Positions 8,287-17,021 are shown, numbered from the stretch's first letter. The stretch: 50,146 nt of DNA from Xanthobacteraceae bacterium (GCA_028290465.1 JAQGJU010000001.1:1-50146), one strand, 5' to 3'. The notes: generated by a model from the letters alone, not told the origin. A program made the numbers and translations.

Positions 8287-8568
8287 ATGAAATCTCGTGT
8301 TGTGAAGCGCTCTATTGTCCTTGGGGGTCATAAGACCAGCGTCAGCCTGGAAGATAATTTTTGGGAAGGCTTGAAGGAAATCGTGGGCGAACGCCGCACC
8401 TCGCTGACCGCGCTGGTCGGCCAGATCGACGCGCAACGCGAGCATGGCAATCTGTCGTCCGCGATCCGGCTGTTTGTGCTCGCTCATTACCAGGGCCTGC
8501 GGAATCAACCGTCGGAAAGCCCCCGGTCGCACAATCTTGAGACCTCGTCCGCCTTGCGGGCCGACTAA
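8287..8568 (+). CDS. Ribbon-helix-helix domain protein (RHH_4 type), copy 2
   Basis: A 93-residue paralogue of the protein at 7422. It starts MKSRVVKRSIVLGGHKTSVS and keeps SLEDNFWEGLKEIVGERR, LTALVGQIDA and GNLSSAIRLFVLAHY at the same spacing. Start at 8287 is set by alignment to copy 1 and by a GAGGCAGGA ribosome site. Unlike copy 1 it has no DUF4169 gene in front. The C-terminal tail is different and polar. It probably binds DNA as a dimer. A hairpin terminator follows, separating it from the convergent AsmA gene. Confidence 0.82.
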   Translation: MKSRVVKRSIVLGGHKTSVSLEDNFWEGLKEIVGERRTSLTALVGQIDAQREHGNLSSAIRLFVLAHYQGLRNQPSESPRSHNLETSSALRAD

Positions 8569-8586
8569 CAGCTCTCACCGGCGGCT

Positions 8587-8608
8587 TTCCCGGCCAACGA
8601 GCCGGGAA
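8587..8608. terminator. Hairpin between convergent genes
   Basis: TTCCCGGC (8587-8594), loop CAACGA, GCCGGGAA (8601-8608): a perfect 8-bp stem, followed on the plus strand by GGGCTTTCTCC. The T-tract is weak. It lies between the RHH gene and the end of the asmA-like gene and could serve both. Confidence 0.55.
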
Positions 8609-8624
8609 GGGCTTTCTCCGTCGT

Positions 8625-11600
8625 CTAATCGGCGCCCTGCCGATCAAAAATCGAGCGGACGGCCCCCGGTTGCGGGTCGGCAATCCCTGGCGGAAGCTCG
8701 ACGCGGCCGGGAGGCCGGGCGGGACGGCCATTCAGGCCCGGTGGCGGCCCGATATCCAATGGCGGCGGCAGTGCCGGCGCCCGCTTTATGGTGGGGGGAG
8801 CGACTGAAGTCGGCGCATCCTCGGCGAGCGGCGACGGCGGTGGCGCCGGTGTCGGCGCCGGGCGCGGAACCGGCACCGGTTCCGTCCGCAACACATCAAG
8901 TCCGGATCGCTCGGCGGGGTTGGCGCCACCCGGCGCCGACCGCGGCGCTTCGCTTTCAGCGCCCCGCGCGATATGCGGCATCGTGGGCGATATGGCCGGC
9001 TTTTCCGGCACCGCGACCCGGCGGCTGGCCTCGATGGCTTCCAGCGTACGCGCCTGCTGATCGACCGCCCGCAAGGTGAGCCAACCGACCAGCGCGGTCA
9101 CGTCGATAGTGCGCTTGGCGTCGGTCAGCGGTCCCTTGATGTTCATGAAAATGTCCGGACGGCCGGCATCCGCCGCGAAGGTCGCGTTCGGTCCCGACAG
9201 CGTCGCCCGCACCTCGAGGCCGCCTGACGCCAGATCGAGATTGCCGGCGAAGGCCAGCGCGATATCGTTGGCCTCGGTCCTGACGCTGGCCAGACGCAGC
9301 AATCCGCCACTGACTCCGACGGCGCCCTCGATTCGCGGCATCGCCAGTTTTCCCTTGGCGAACACGGCGCTGACCGCGTCACGCACCTTGGCCGGCTCAA
9401 TCGCAAGTCCCCGGTCGACCGCCAGCGACACCGTGTCAAAGGCCTTCGGATCGATGCCGTCGAACTGCGCGCGGTCGAGCGCCGCCGTGCCGCTGCCGAA
9501 CAGCGAGCCGATCAGTGCCATCGGGCTGCGCCCGGTGCCGTCGACCTCGACGCGCAGGTCAAGCCGGCCATTAACCGCCGGCGGCGACGCGCTGGGCAAC
9601 AAGGCCGCGACCTCGACATCGCGCAACGCAAGCCGGCCGTTCGCGGTAAGGCCGCCGATTCCGGTGCGCAGTGTCAGCGCGGCTTCGGCCCGTCCGCCGG
9701 CCAGCGCACCCTGAAGTTCTTCAAGCGCGAATTCGGCATTACCGAAGCGGGCGACGCCGCGCAGATCCGACGCGGCCAGCGTCGGCCCCAGCGACGCGCG
9801 GCGCGCCGTGAACGCGATGCGGCCACTGAGATCGGCAAGCGCACCCTCGACGATTGGATCGGCCGACCAGCCCGGCCCCTCGCCGGCCTTGAGCGGCATG
9901 CCGGTGGCGCCGGCGATCAAGGCTGCGGCATCCATCGTATCGGCCTCGATCTGGCCTTCGACCCTGGTCGGGCCGGCGTCGGCCGTCGCCACCGTCAAAC
10001 GGCCGCGCACGGCGGCGTCGGCGATCCGCGCCGAAATATCCTCGAATGTCATCTGACGCCCGTTAATGCCGACGCCGGCCGTCAGCACGACCGGCAGCGC
10101 TTCGCGCGTGCCCGCTCTGGGCGCACGCAACGCTCTGACATCCGCCTTGGCGATGTTCAGCTTCAGTGCCCCGGCGACCACGGCCTCGCCACCGAATTTT
10201 AGCGTGCCATCGGCGGTGGCGTCCAAACCGGCGGCCGCGATCCGGCTCTCGATCCGCAGCGGCGCATCGAGCGATCCGGACGCCGTGAAGCTCAACCGGC
10301 CGGCGCCAGGCCCGACCGTCAACGTCTTCTCGGTGCCCAGCATGGCCAGCAGCACGCGGCCGTCATCGGCATCGAGCCGGCCGTCAAGCTTGAGGCTGGC
10401 CACTGACCACTTGTCCGGATCGCCGCGACCTTCGCCCGAGAGATCGATGCGCGTTGCGCCAAGATTGCCGGCGAGCGTCAGCTTGGCGCCCGTGTTATCG
10501 CGCGGGCCTTGCGGGCCGGGATCGACGCTGACCGTCGCGCGCAATTTGGCCGGCGTCAGCCGCTGTGCCATCCGGCGGAACGGCGGCACCGCATCGGGCG
10601 CGAATTTTTGCAGGATCGCCGTAATGCCGTCGAGCTTGCGCGCATTCAGATCGAGCGTCACCGCGCCGCGCGGCGCCGCACCGGTGTCGATGCGGCCGCT
10701 CATGTCAAAGGCCGCGCCGCCGAGATCGGCGACCGACAGGCGTTCGACCTGCAAACCCTGCGTGTCGAAACGCAGCCGCGCGCTGGCACGCTGTGCCTCA
10801 ATTCCGGCGATGGTGGCACGGCCGAGTTCGATTGCCAGCTTGACCTCGCGCGGCCGCTCTATCGCGGTGCCGGCGAAAGCCGCCTTGCCGAACGCCAGCA
10901 CGCCGTCGATGTCGAGCACGGCGGCGCGCAGTTCGGCGTCTAACCGCGCCGGCCGATCTTCCTTCGGCCAAGCATAGACCACGCGGCCTTCCATCTCCTC
11001 GCGATCGAATTCCGCCTTCAGGCGTTCGACCGCGAAGCTGTCGGCGCCGAGTTGGACGTCGCCGCGCGCGCGTAGCGCCCGCAACGTACTGCTGGCGGTT
11101 TCGGTGCGGCCTTCCAGCCAGCCCAGCAAGACGCGCGGATCGCCGGCGTCGACTTCGACCGGCCCGGCGAATGCGACAGTATTGTTCGAGGTATCGAGCC
11201 GGCCGCCGAGCCGGATCTGAGTGAAGCCCGGCGCCCGCAGTTCGATCTGATCGAGCGTCCAGGCCGTGCCGTCAAAGCCGACATCGCCGCGCACCGACTG
11301 CACGCTCGCGCCGCCGACCGTCACGCTGTCGATACCGATGCCGACACTGACCGGGATCGGCGGACGCAGCGTGCCACCGAACAATTCGCTGACCTTGCGC
11401 AGCGCCGCCATCGGCAGGTGCCGCGTGTTTTCACCGCTGGCGAAGCTGCGATCCAGATCGATCTGCCGCGACGACAGCACGCCCTCGATGCGCGGGCTGG
11501 CGCCGAATTTGAATTCGGCCGCGCCGGAGAACTTGATGGCGCGCTCTTCCGGGCCATACTGAAAATCGATCTGCTCGACCAGCGCGCTGGCCGGCCGTGC

Positions 11601-12392
11601 GCTGATCTTGCCGCTCGCACGCCATGGTTCGCTTAACGCCATTTGTCCACTGGCATTGGTCAGGCCGACCGGACGCGACAGCGTCAATGTGCCGTCGTAG
11701 CGCGGCGCGCCGCGTTCCAGCGTCAGCACGCCTTCGGTCTCCAGATTGACCGGCTGTTCGGACGGATCGATGTTGAGCCGCAGCCGCATCGCGCCGTTGT
11801 CGTCGACGCGGCCGGTCGAGATCCGGTAGCCATAGAGCTTGTCGGCGGCCACGAAGGTGCCCTCGCCCTTCACGGGACCCGAGAGTGAACGCAAATCGCC
11901 GTTGAACCCGACCTTGTCGAGCACGTGCTTCGCGCCGCTGGCGGCATCCGACAGCGTCAAGCGTCCATCCTCGATCGTGAGGTGCTCAATCGTGAAGCCC
12001 TCGACGTCAAGGCCGGCCGGACGCGGCGCGTCGATCAGGCCAGCGCGGTCGAGGCCGAGCTGCAGTTCCGGGCCGACCAGATGCATGTCGGTGGCGCGCC
12101 AGTTGCCGGCCATCAGCGGGCCGAGCGCGAACTCAACGCCCAGCGCCTTGGCCTTCAGCGCGTTGGCGCCGTCCGGACGGTCAATCTCAAGGCCGCGCAG
12201 CGTGACCGAGGGCGTCGGCAGCAGACGCGCGTCGATACGGCCGGTGATGCGCACCGGCAGGCCGACCAGGCGGCTCGCCTCGGCTTCAAAATGGGAGCGA
12301 TAGTGAGCAAAATCGACGAAATGCGGCCCGACCAGCGCCGCCACCAGCGCCAGGATCACCGCGATCGCCAAACCAAGAAGGGTCGATTGCAC
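8625..12392 (-). CDS. AsmA-family protein, large
   Basis: A 1255-residue envelope protein. One N-terminal membrane helix (LLGLAIAVILALVAALVGPHFVDF) is followed by the AsmA opening FEAEASRLVGLPVRITGRID and LLPTPSVTLRGLEI, then about 1000 residues of repeating beta-strand sequence as in bridge-like lipid-transfer proteins. The AsmA_2 region lies around residues 920-1110 (GNLDLASGGLEVRATLSGPN). A Pro-rich tail of roughly 130 residues ends the protein. Members of this family link the inner and outer membrane and are thought to move phospholipids or affect outer-membrane assembly. It is monocistronic here, divergent from a solute-binding protein gene. Several long antisense frames exist within it and are shadows of GC-rich codon use. 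Confidence 0.88.
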   Translation of the reverse strand: MQSTLLGLAIAVILALVAALVGPHFVDFAHYRSHFEAEASRLVGLPVRITGRIDARLLPTPSVTLRGLEIDRPDGANALKAKALGVEFALGPLMAGNWRATDMHLVGPELQLGLDRAGLIDAPRPAGLDVEGFTIEHLTIEDGRLTLSDAASGAKHVLDKVGFNGDLRSLSGPVKGEGTFVAADKLYGYRISTGRVDDNGAMRLRLNIDPSEQPVNLETEGVLTLERGAPRYDGTLTLSRPVGLTNASGQMALSEPWRASGKISARPASALVEQIDFQYGPEERAIKFSGAAEFKFGASPRIEGVLSSRQIDLDRSFASGENTRHLPMAALRKVSELFGGTLRPPIPVSVGIGIDSVTVGGASVQSVRGDVGFDGTAWTLDQIELRAPGFTQIRLGGRLDTSNNTVAFAGPVEVDAGDPRVLLGWLEGRTETASSTLRALRARGDVQLGADSFAVERLKAEFDREEMEGRVVYAWPKEDRPARLDAELRAAVLDIDGVLAFGKAAFAGTAIERPREVKLAIELGRATIAGIEAQRASARLRFDTQGLQVERLSVADLGGAAFDMSGRIDTGAAPRGAVTLDLNARKLDGITAILQKFAPDAVPPFRRMAQRLTPAKLRATVSVDPGPQGPRDNTGAKLTLAGNLGATRIDLSGEGRGDPDKWSVASLKLDGRLDADDGRVLLAMLGTEKTLTVGPGAGRLSFTASGSLDAPLRIESRIAAAGLDATADGTLKFGGEAVVAGALKLNIAKADVRALRAPRAGTREALPVVLTAGVGINGRQMTFEDISARIADAAVRGRLTVATADAGPTRVEGQIEADTMDAAALIAGATGMPLKAGEGPGWSADPIVEGALADLSGRIAFTARRASLGPTLAASDLRGVARFGNAEFALEELQGALAGGRAEAALTLRTGIGGLTANGRLALRDVEVAALLPSASPPAVNGRLDLRVEVDGTGRSPMALIGSLFGSGTAALDRAQFDGIDPKAFDTVSLAVDRGLAIEPAKVRDAVSAVFAKGKLAMPRIEGAVGVSGGLLRLASVRTEANDIALAFAGNLDLASGGLEVRATLSGPNATFAADAGRPDIFMNIKGPLTDAKRTIDVTALVGWLTLRAVDQQARTLEAIEASRRVAVPEKPAISPTMPHIARGAESEAPRSAPGGANPAERSGLDVLRTEPVPVPRPAPTPAPPPSPLAEDAPTSVAPPTIKRAPALPPPLDIGPPPGLNGRPARPPGRVELPPGIADPQPGAVRSIFDRQGAD

Positions 12393-12643
12393 CGCACCTC
12401 CGCCCCGGGTCCGCTACAGCGCGCCGGAAGGCCAGCCGCTTTGCGCCACAAGGGTTATCTTCACCGCCATCCTAGCGCGTCGCGCGCCAAACTTCATCCG
12501 GCGCGAAACACCGCAGGCGGCGCCGGCGGCAGCGTTCCGATGCGAAATGGCGGATTTTGACGGCAAATCTGTGTCGTGCGCGGGATGAGCAGCCCGGATA
12601 GGGTGTTTTCGAGTGAAGACTTGAACAGCCGGGGAAACGCCAC

Positions 12644-13465
12644 ATGACAAATTTGCGCGAGCTTGCCGCTCTTTCGCTGCTGGCGGTTTGCCTGTCGGGC
12701 GCGGCGGCGCCGACCATGGCCAACGACCTTCTGCCACACGGAACTCTGCGCGCGGCCTTCATTGGGACCAATCCGGTGCAGGCGGTGACCCATGCCCAGA
12801 CCGGCGAAGTGACCGGCCCGGCCGCCGATATCGCCCGCGCGCTGGCGGCACGGCTCAATGTTCCGGCGGTAATCGCTGGAGCTCCGGGCGTTCCGGGCGT
12901 GCTGGCGGCCGTCAAATCTGGCGCCGCCGATATCGGCTTCCTGGCCTTCGACGAAGTCCGGGCCGCCGAGGTCGATTTCAGCCAGACCTATGCGCTCGCG
13001 CAGAACACTTATCTGGTGCGAAAGGACTCGCCGATCCAGGCCGTCGCGGATGTCGACAAAGCCGGCATCCGCATCGGTGTCGCAGCCCGGGATGCGGGCG
13101 ATTTCTTTCTGACGCGCACCGTCAAGCATGCCGAGTTGGTCCGCTTCGAGGCCGGCAATCTCACGAGCGGCCTGGAGGCGCTGGCCTACGGCCGGATTGA
13201 TGCCTTTGCGGCCAACCGGCAGCGCCTGAGCGTCGCCGCGCGGGATGCGGTGTTTCGCATGCTGCCGGATAATTTTTACGGCGTTGAGCAGTCGGTGATC
13301 GTACAGAAGGGCAACACCAAACTGCTGGAAGCCGTGAACCGCTATCTTAGCGAGGCGCGCGAGTCGGAATTCATCGCCGGGTCGCTCAAGCGTTCCGGCA
13401 TTGTCGGGCTCGACGTCGCGCCGGCAATGCCGGGCCTCGTCAACAACGTGCCCCGCGCGAAATAA
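12644..13465 (+). CDS. Periplasmic solute-binding protein, family 3 (amino-acid type)
   Basis: A 273-residue secreted protein. The signal peptide covers about residues 1-26 (LAALSLLAVCLSGAAAPTMA-ND). The mature part matches PF00497-type type II binding proteins: LRAAFIGTNPVQAV, TGEVTGPAADIARALAARL, VKSGAADIGFLAFDEVRAAEVDFSQTYA and LEALAYGRIDAFAANRQRL. No permease or ATPase gene is adjacent, so it is an orphan binding protein that may serve a transporter encoded elsewhere or act as a sensor. It converges on the FAD-dehydrogenase gene with only 11 bases between stops. Ligand unknown. Confidence 0.82.
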   Translation: MTNLRELAALSLLAVCLSGAAAPTMANDLLPHGTLRAAFIGTNPVQAVTHAQTGEVTGPAADIARALAARLNVPAVIAGAPGVPGVLAAVKSGAADIGFLAFDEVRAAEVDFSQTYALAQNTYLVRKDSPIQAVADVDKAGIRIGVAARDAGDFFLTRTVKHAELVRFEAGNLTSGLEALAYGRIDAFAANRQRLSVAARDAVFRMLPDNFYGVEQSVIVQKGNTKLLEAVNRYLSEARESEFIAGSLKRSGIVGLDVAPAMPGLVNNVPRAK

Positions 13466-13476
13466 TTACGACCGGA

Positions 13477-14898
13477 TCACACCGTCGGCAGCATCTTGCC
13501 GGGGTTCAGGATGCCGAGCGGATCGAGCGCCTGCTTCACGGCTCGCATCGCGGCGACCGCGCCGAGTCCGTGCTCGGCGTTGAGATACTTGATCTTGCCC
13601 TGCCCGACGCCGTGCTCGCCCGTACAGGTGCCGTCCATCTCCAGCGCCCGCGCGGCCAGCCGGTCGAGAAAGGTCTTGGCGCGCTTCACTTCGTCCGGAT
13701 CGTCCATGTCGAGCATCAGCGACACATGGAAATTGCCGTCGCCGACATGGCCGACAATCGGCGCGACCAGACCGAATTCGGCGATGTCGCCTTGGGTCTC
13801 GGTGACGCATTCGGCGAGCCGCGAGATCGGCACGCACACATCGGTCGCGAGCGCCTTGCTGCCCGGCCGCAACTGCGTACCGGCCCAATAGGCGTCGTGC
13901 CGCGCCTGCCACAGCCGGGTGCGGTCCTCAGCCTTGGTGGCCCAATCGAACGGACCGCCGCCGAAATCGACCGCGATCTCGCCGAAGCGCTGCGACTGTT
14001 CGGCGACGCTGGCTTCGGTGCCGTGGAATTCGACGAACAGCATCGGCGTTTCGGGCAGCGTCAGCTTCGAATAGGCGTTGCAGGCCTTGACCTGCAAGGC
14101 GTCGAGCAGCTCGATGCGCGCCACCGGAATGCCGGACTGGATGGTGATGATCGTGGCGTTGCAGGCCGCCTCGACCGACGGGAACGGACACACGCCCGCG
14201 CCGATCATTTCGGGAATGCCTTGCAGCTTCAGCGTCAGTTCGGTGATCACGCCGAGCGTGCCCTCGGCGCCGATCATCAGTTGCGTGAGGTTCAGGCCGG
14301 ACGACGATTTCTTGGCGCGCCGCGCCGTCGAAATCAGTTCGCCGTTCGCCAGCACCACCTTCATCGACAGTACGTTGTCCTTCATCGTGCCGTACCGCAC
14401 CGCATTGGTGCCGGACGCGCGCGTCGACGCCATGCCGCCCATCGAGGCGTCGGCGCCGGGATCGATCGGGAAGAACAATCCCTGGTCGCGCAGATGCTCG
14501 TTGAGCATCTTGCGGGTGACGCCGGGCTGCACCACGCAGTCGAGATCCTCGGCATGCACCGCAAGAATTTTGTTCATGTCACGAAAATCGACCGAGACGC
14601 CGCCGTGTGGCGCATTGATCTGGCCCTCCAGCGACGAACCGGCGCCGAACGGAATCACCGGCACGCGATGCTCGGCGCAGATGCGCACGATCTGCTGCAC
14701 TTCCGCCGCGTCCTGCGGGAACACCACCGCGTCCGGCGGCTGGTTCGGAATCCAGGTCAGGAAATTGCCGTGCTGCTCGCGCACCGCCTGCGAGGTGACG
14801 AGCCGGTTGCCGAATGCCGCCGCCAGCGCGCGGATCGCGGCTTCGATGGCTTTCTCGTCGCGGGCGGGAGCGGCTTTGGCCGCATTCGATGCCGGCAT
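13477..14898 (-). CDS. FAD-binding oxidoreductase, D-lactate/glycolate dehydrogenase type
   Basis: A 473-residue flavoprotein of the GlcD/Dld family. The N-terminal FAD_binding_4 domain shows PDAVVFPQDAAEVQQIVRIC, then VIPFGAGSSLEGQINAPHGG and GADASMGGMASTRASGTNAV. The C-terminal FAD-oxidase domain shows VGHVGDGNFHVSLMLD and the terminal GEHGVGQGKIKYL, with LDPLGILNPGKMLP at the end. These fit 2-hydroxyacid dehydrogenases that pass electrons to cytochrome or quinone. The start at 14898 is supported by GGAGG nine bases upstream; the longer frame gives an arginine-rich, unlikely extension. Substrate could be D-lactate, glycolate or another D-2-hydroxyacid. Confidence 0.9.
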   Translation of the reverse strand: MPASNAAKAAPARDEKAIEAAIRALAAAFGNRLVTSQAVREQHGNFLTWIPNQPPDAVVFPQDAAEVQQIVRICAEHRVPVIPFGAGSSLEGQINAPHGGVSVDFRDMNKILAVHAEDLDCVVQPGVTRKMLNEHLRDQGLFFPIDPGADASMGGMASTRASGTNAVRYGTMKDNVLSMKVVLANGELISTARRAKKSSSGLNLTQLMIGAEGTLGVITELTLKLQGIPEMIGAGVCPFPSVEAACNATIITIQSGIPVARIELLDALQVKACNAYSKLTLPETPMLFVEFHGTEASVAEQSQRFGEIAVDFGGGPFDWATKAEDRTRLWQARHDAYWAGTQLRPGSKALATDVCVPISRLAECVTETQGDIAEFGLVAPIVGHVGDGNFHVSLMLDMDDPDEVKRAKTFLDRLAARALEMDGTCTGEHGVGQGKIKYLNAEHGLGAVAAMRAVKQALDPLGILNPGKMLPTV

Positions 14899-14979
14899 GG
14901 TTGTTATCCTCCGAAAGCAGGCAGCAACCTGACGGCGGGCGGGCAGGAGGTCAAGCGGCAGACCGGGTTCACCTCGCAA

Positions 14980-15032
14980 GGCGGATGAGCGACGCGTAAT
15001 CCGCCCTTGGCGGTTGAGCGGAGGGTTACGCC
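14980..15032. repeat. Double palindromic repeat of GGCGGAT...ATCCGCC type
   Basis: Two inverted repeats sit back to back: 14980-15005 begins GGCGGATGAGCG and ends GTAATCCGCC, and 15009-15032 begins GGCGGTTGAGCG and ends GGTTACGCC. A third, cleaner copy lies at 16973-16998. This is a dispersed repetitive extragenic palindrome seen in many proteobacteria. The second unit overlaps the last codons and stop of the nucleotidyltransferase gene. Confidence 0.7.
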
Positions 15033-15802
15033 TTCCGAATCCACTCTTCCAGGAAAGCATCGGCCGGCGCCATGTCGGGCGGCGCGAAGCTTTCCATGTG
15101 CTTCATCGTCTCAAGCGCCCGCTCCAGTTCGGCGTCGATGAACTCGTCGAGCACGGGAAAATGCGCCACCTTCTCTTTCTCGGTCGCGGTCTGCTTCCAG
15201 GTCCGCAATTTCTCGACCGCCGCCCGAACCGGCTCCGGCGCGACGCCGAGCATCGCATCCATATTCATCGGCGGCAGGCCCGATGTGTTTTGGGTGAGCC
15301 AGCGCAGCGCCAATGCGGGCCGGATGACGTAAAAATACTTCTTGCCGATGACGCCGTCGGGCTCGGCAAGAAATTGCTTTCGGTGCTTGAAAGCCAGTCC
15401 GTAATAGTGGCTGAACATCGCCTGGCGATTGAGATAATAGGTCGCCAGCCGATGAAGCGCTTCGCGGAACCGCGGCATCTCGATGTAGCTGATCGGCGAC
15501 GTCAGCCACTCGATGATGACGGCATTGCCGCCGGTCATCAGGCCGAGCGCTTTGCGCAGATCCCAGCCTCCGATATCCAGATCGCCTTCCAGCGGAAGTT
15601 CGATGACGTCGCGGCCGGGCCGGACGGTCAGATACCAGTTGGTCGGCCGCATGTAGATAAACCGGACATCGAAGTCGGATTCAGGTGACGCAAAGCCCCA
15701 GGCCCGGCTGCCGGATTCCACCGCCATGAGTATTGTGGCGCCTTCGTCTGCGGCGAGCCGTGACAGCCTGTTCTGGATTTCATTCGTACGATCGGTCGAC
15801 AT
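15026..15802 (-). CDS. Nucleotidyltransferase, RlaP/YcgL-like (PF10127 type)
   Basis: A 258-residue polymerase-beta-fold nucleotidyltransferase. The catalytic motif is ESGSRAWGFASPESDFDVRF near residues 29-48 (GS...DxD). Next come YMRPTNWYL, the third acidic motif in DVIELPLEGDLDIGGWDL, and WLTSPISYIE; these define the PF10127 group linked in the literature to RNA repair or conflict systems. No RtcB ligase or other repair gene lies nearby. The protein is complete. Its 3' end is trimmed by a palindromic repeat unit, and it borders a low-GC pocket. Target (tRNA end, protein or other) is unknown. Confidence 0.82.
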   Translation of the reverse strand: MSTDRTNEIQNRLSRLAADEGATILMAVESGSRAWGFASPESDFDVRFIYMRPTNWYLTVRPGRDVIELPLEGDLDIGGWDLRKALGLMTGGNAVIIEWLTSPISYIEMPRFREALHRLATYYLNRQAMFSHYYGLAFKHRKQFLAEPDGVIGKKYFYVIRPALALRWLTQNTSGLPPMNMDAMLGVAPEPVRAAVEKLRTWKQTATEKEKVAHFPVLDEFIDAELERALETMKHMESFAPPDMAPADAFLEEWIRKA

Positions 15803-15857
15803 GTCAACTCACCGCAAAAACTTTACGGCGCAATCGATCACGCCAGGCACGGCTCCG

Positions 15858-16238
15858 TCAATGCGACGGAGCTTTTCGAGCTATCCGCCACGGCAGGAGA
15901 ACGCCGGCCAAAGCACCAAGAAGAAGACCGTAAGAAAATGCCTCAACAAAGCCAAGACCGAAGTAGAGAATTGTATTCCACATCGACTCAATCGCCGTCA
16001 GCTTCCAATCGTGCAACCCCATTTTCTCCGTATCGAAAAATACAAGAACCAATATGATATACAAACGCTCCGCTATGGGATGCACGAGAAAGCGCACTCT
16101 CGCAATGGAGTAAGCCAGTCGTTCACTTCCGTAGTTGCCACTGACATATAGAACGACCAGCGCCGCAACATCTAACGCAACGAAGATTGCGCCTCCCCAC
16201 AGGGCGAATTTTCTAACGCGAGAGAACCACCTAGTCAT
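15858..16238 (-). CDS. Small membrane protein, unknown function
   Basis: A 126-residue protein that I do not recognise. It has a basic N-terminus (MTRWFSRVRKFALWGG) running into a membrane helix around residues 14-34 (AIFVALDVAALVVLYVSG). A second hydrophobic stretch lies near VHPIAERLYIILVLVFF, and a third at TILYFGLGFVEAFSYGLLLG ending in a basic tail. Three membrane spans are likely. The GC content is lower than in neighbouring genes. The start at 16238 is preferred over an upstream ATG because the extension would overlap the divergent gene's promoter. It may be part of a horizontally acquired pocket. Confidence 0.55.
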   Translation of the reverse strand: MTRWFSRVRKFALWGGAIFVALDVAALVVLYVSGNYGSERLAYSIARVRFLVHPIAERLYIILVLVFFDTEKMGLHDWKLTAIESMWNTILYFGLGFVEAFSYGLLLGALAGVLLPWRIARKAPSH

Positions 16239-16292
16239 TTCAGTCTCCGACGGCAAAATGGTCGCTCTTAAACTGGCTAAGCAGAGGCACAC

Positions 16293-16649
16293 ATGAGATT
16301 TCTGGCATTATTCATTGCAATTATCTCATGCACGAATTCTGCTTTGGCTTGCTCACTCGTAGACGTCGCAGCCTCCAAAGCGAGTTCCGTGGAGCATTCC
16401 GCCTATTATTGGATAGCCTCTGTTGCACTTGGCGGCATGGTCATTTGCATCGAATACTTTAGGCGGCGCTATTCTTTGATATCAGGCATCATTATCGTTT
16501 TTCTTATCTTTCATCCGACATGGACCGTCTCACCATCTTATGGCCCGGACTGTGTCTTTGTTAACGTAGAGGCTTTCTCAGCTTGTGCTGGCAGCAATCT
16601 GTCTGCTGTTGGGATATCAGATCTTTCGACGCCAACGCTCGAAAATTAG
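16293..16649 (+). CDS. Small secreted or membrane protein, unknown function
   Basis: A 118-residue protein of unknown family. The N-terminus MRFLALFIAIISCTNSALAC is a signal peptide ending in a lipobox-like LAC, so it may be a lipoprotein or be cleaved at ALA. Two further hydrophobic segments follow (YYWIASVALGGMVICIEYF and YSLISGIIIVFLIFHPTW). A short region with two Cys (GPDCVFVNVEAFSACAGS) precedes the end. It lies in the low-GC pocket, divergent from the membrane protein at 15858, and overlaps the next gene by 65 bases in another frame. No function can be assigned. Confidence 0.5.
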   Translation: MRFLALFIAIISCTNSALACSLVDVAASKASSVEHSAYYWIASVALGGMVICIEYFRRRYSLISGIIIVFLIFHPTWTVSPSYGPDCVFVNVEAFSACAGSNLSAVGISDLSTPTLEN

Positions 16650-16965
16650 CAAGGTTCGCATGGAAAAAATGAGCGAGGCTCATATGGAACGCAGATCGAA
16701 GTTGATAGCAGATTGTAAGTTACGCTCCTCGCAGGGAGCGGATCGTGAGGACTTATTTTCATTCATGAGAAGTCAGGGATGCTCAAAAATCGATTGTATC
16801 GTTATGTTGAAAGAGGTGTTTGGGATCGGCCTACGCGAGGGAAAGGAACTTGTACATTTTAGTGCAGCGTGGGAGGACGTTCGCGAGGCCCATGACAAAT
16901 TCCACCAACAACTTGCTGATGAGTTGGGGTTAAATGATAAAGATCCCCCTGAACGACAGCTATAA
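16585..16965 (+). CDS. Membrane-anchored protein with L7/L12-C-terminal-like motif
   Basis: A 126-residue protein reading from GTG at 16585. It starts with a membrane segment (LAAICLLLGYQIFRRQRSK), followed by a charged helix and then IVMLKEVFGIGLREGKELVH at about residues 73-92. This resembles the ribosomal L7/L12 C-terminal fold motif (VIKxVRExTGLGLKEAKxLV). Small membrane-anchored proteins with this domain are known in bacteria and have no clear role. An ATG at 16660 would remove the membrane helix; the GTG is preferred because the helix is well formed. It overlaps the upstream gene by 65 bases, so co-translation is likely. Low-GC, ends just before a palindromic repeat. Confidence 0.55.
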   Translation: MLAAICLLLGYQIFRRQRSKISKVRMEKMSEAHMERRSKLIADCKLRSSQGADREDLFSFMRSQGCSKIDCIVMLKEVFGIGLREGKELVHFSAAWEDVREAHDKFHQQLADELGLNDKDPPERQL

Positions 16966-16972
16966 CCCGTAG

Positions 16973-16998
16973 GGCGGATTAGCGCAGCGTAATCCGCC
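16973..16998. repeat. Palindromic repeat GGCGGATTAGCG...CGTAATCCGCC
   Basis: A 26-base near-perfect palindrome opening GGCGGATTAGCG and ending CGTAATCCGCC, eight bases past the L7/L12-like gene. It belongs to the same element as 14980-15032. Together the copies bracket about 2 kb holding the nucleotidyltransferase and the three low-GC genes. Confidence 0.75.
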
Positions 16999-17021
16999 AC
17001 GCTGCCGCATAGCTAACAAGT

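Noticed and set aside
10066-10977. 303-codon plus-strand open frame inside the AsmA-family gene
   Set aside because: Ser/Ala/Pro-rich non-globular sequence opposite a confident gene; no ribosome binding site.
13570-14988. 472-codon plus-strand open frame across the FAD dehydrogenase
   Set aside because: Composition is Arg/His/Gln-rich without domain motifs, and the opposite strand encodes a clear flavoprotein.
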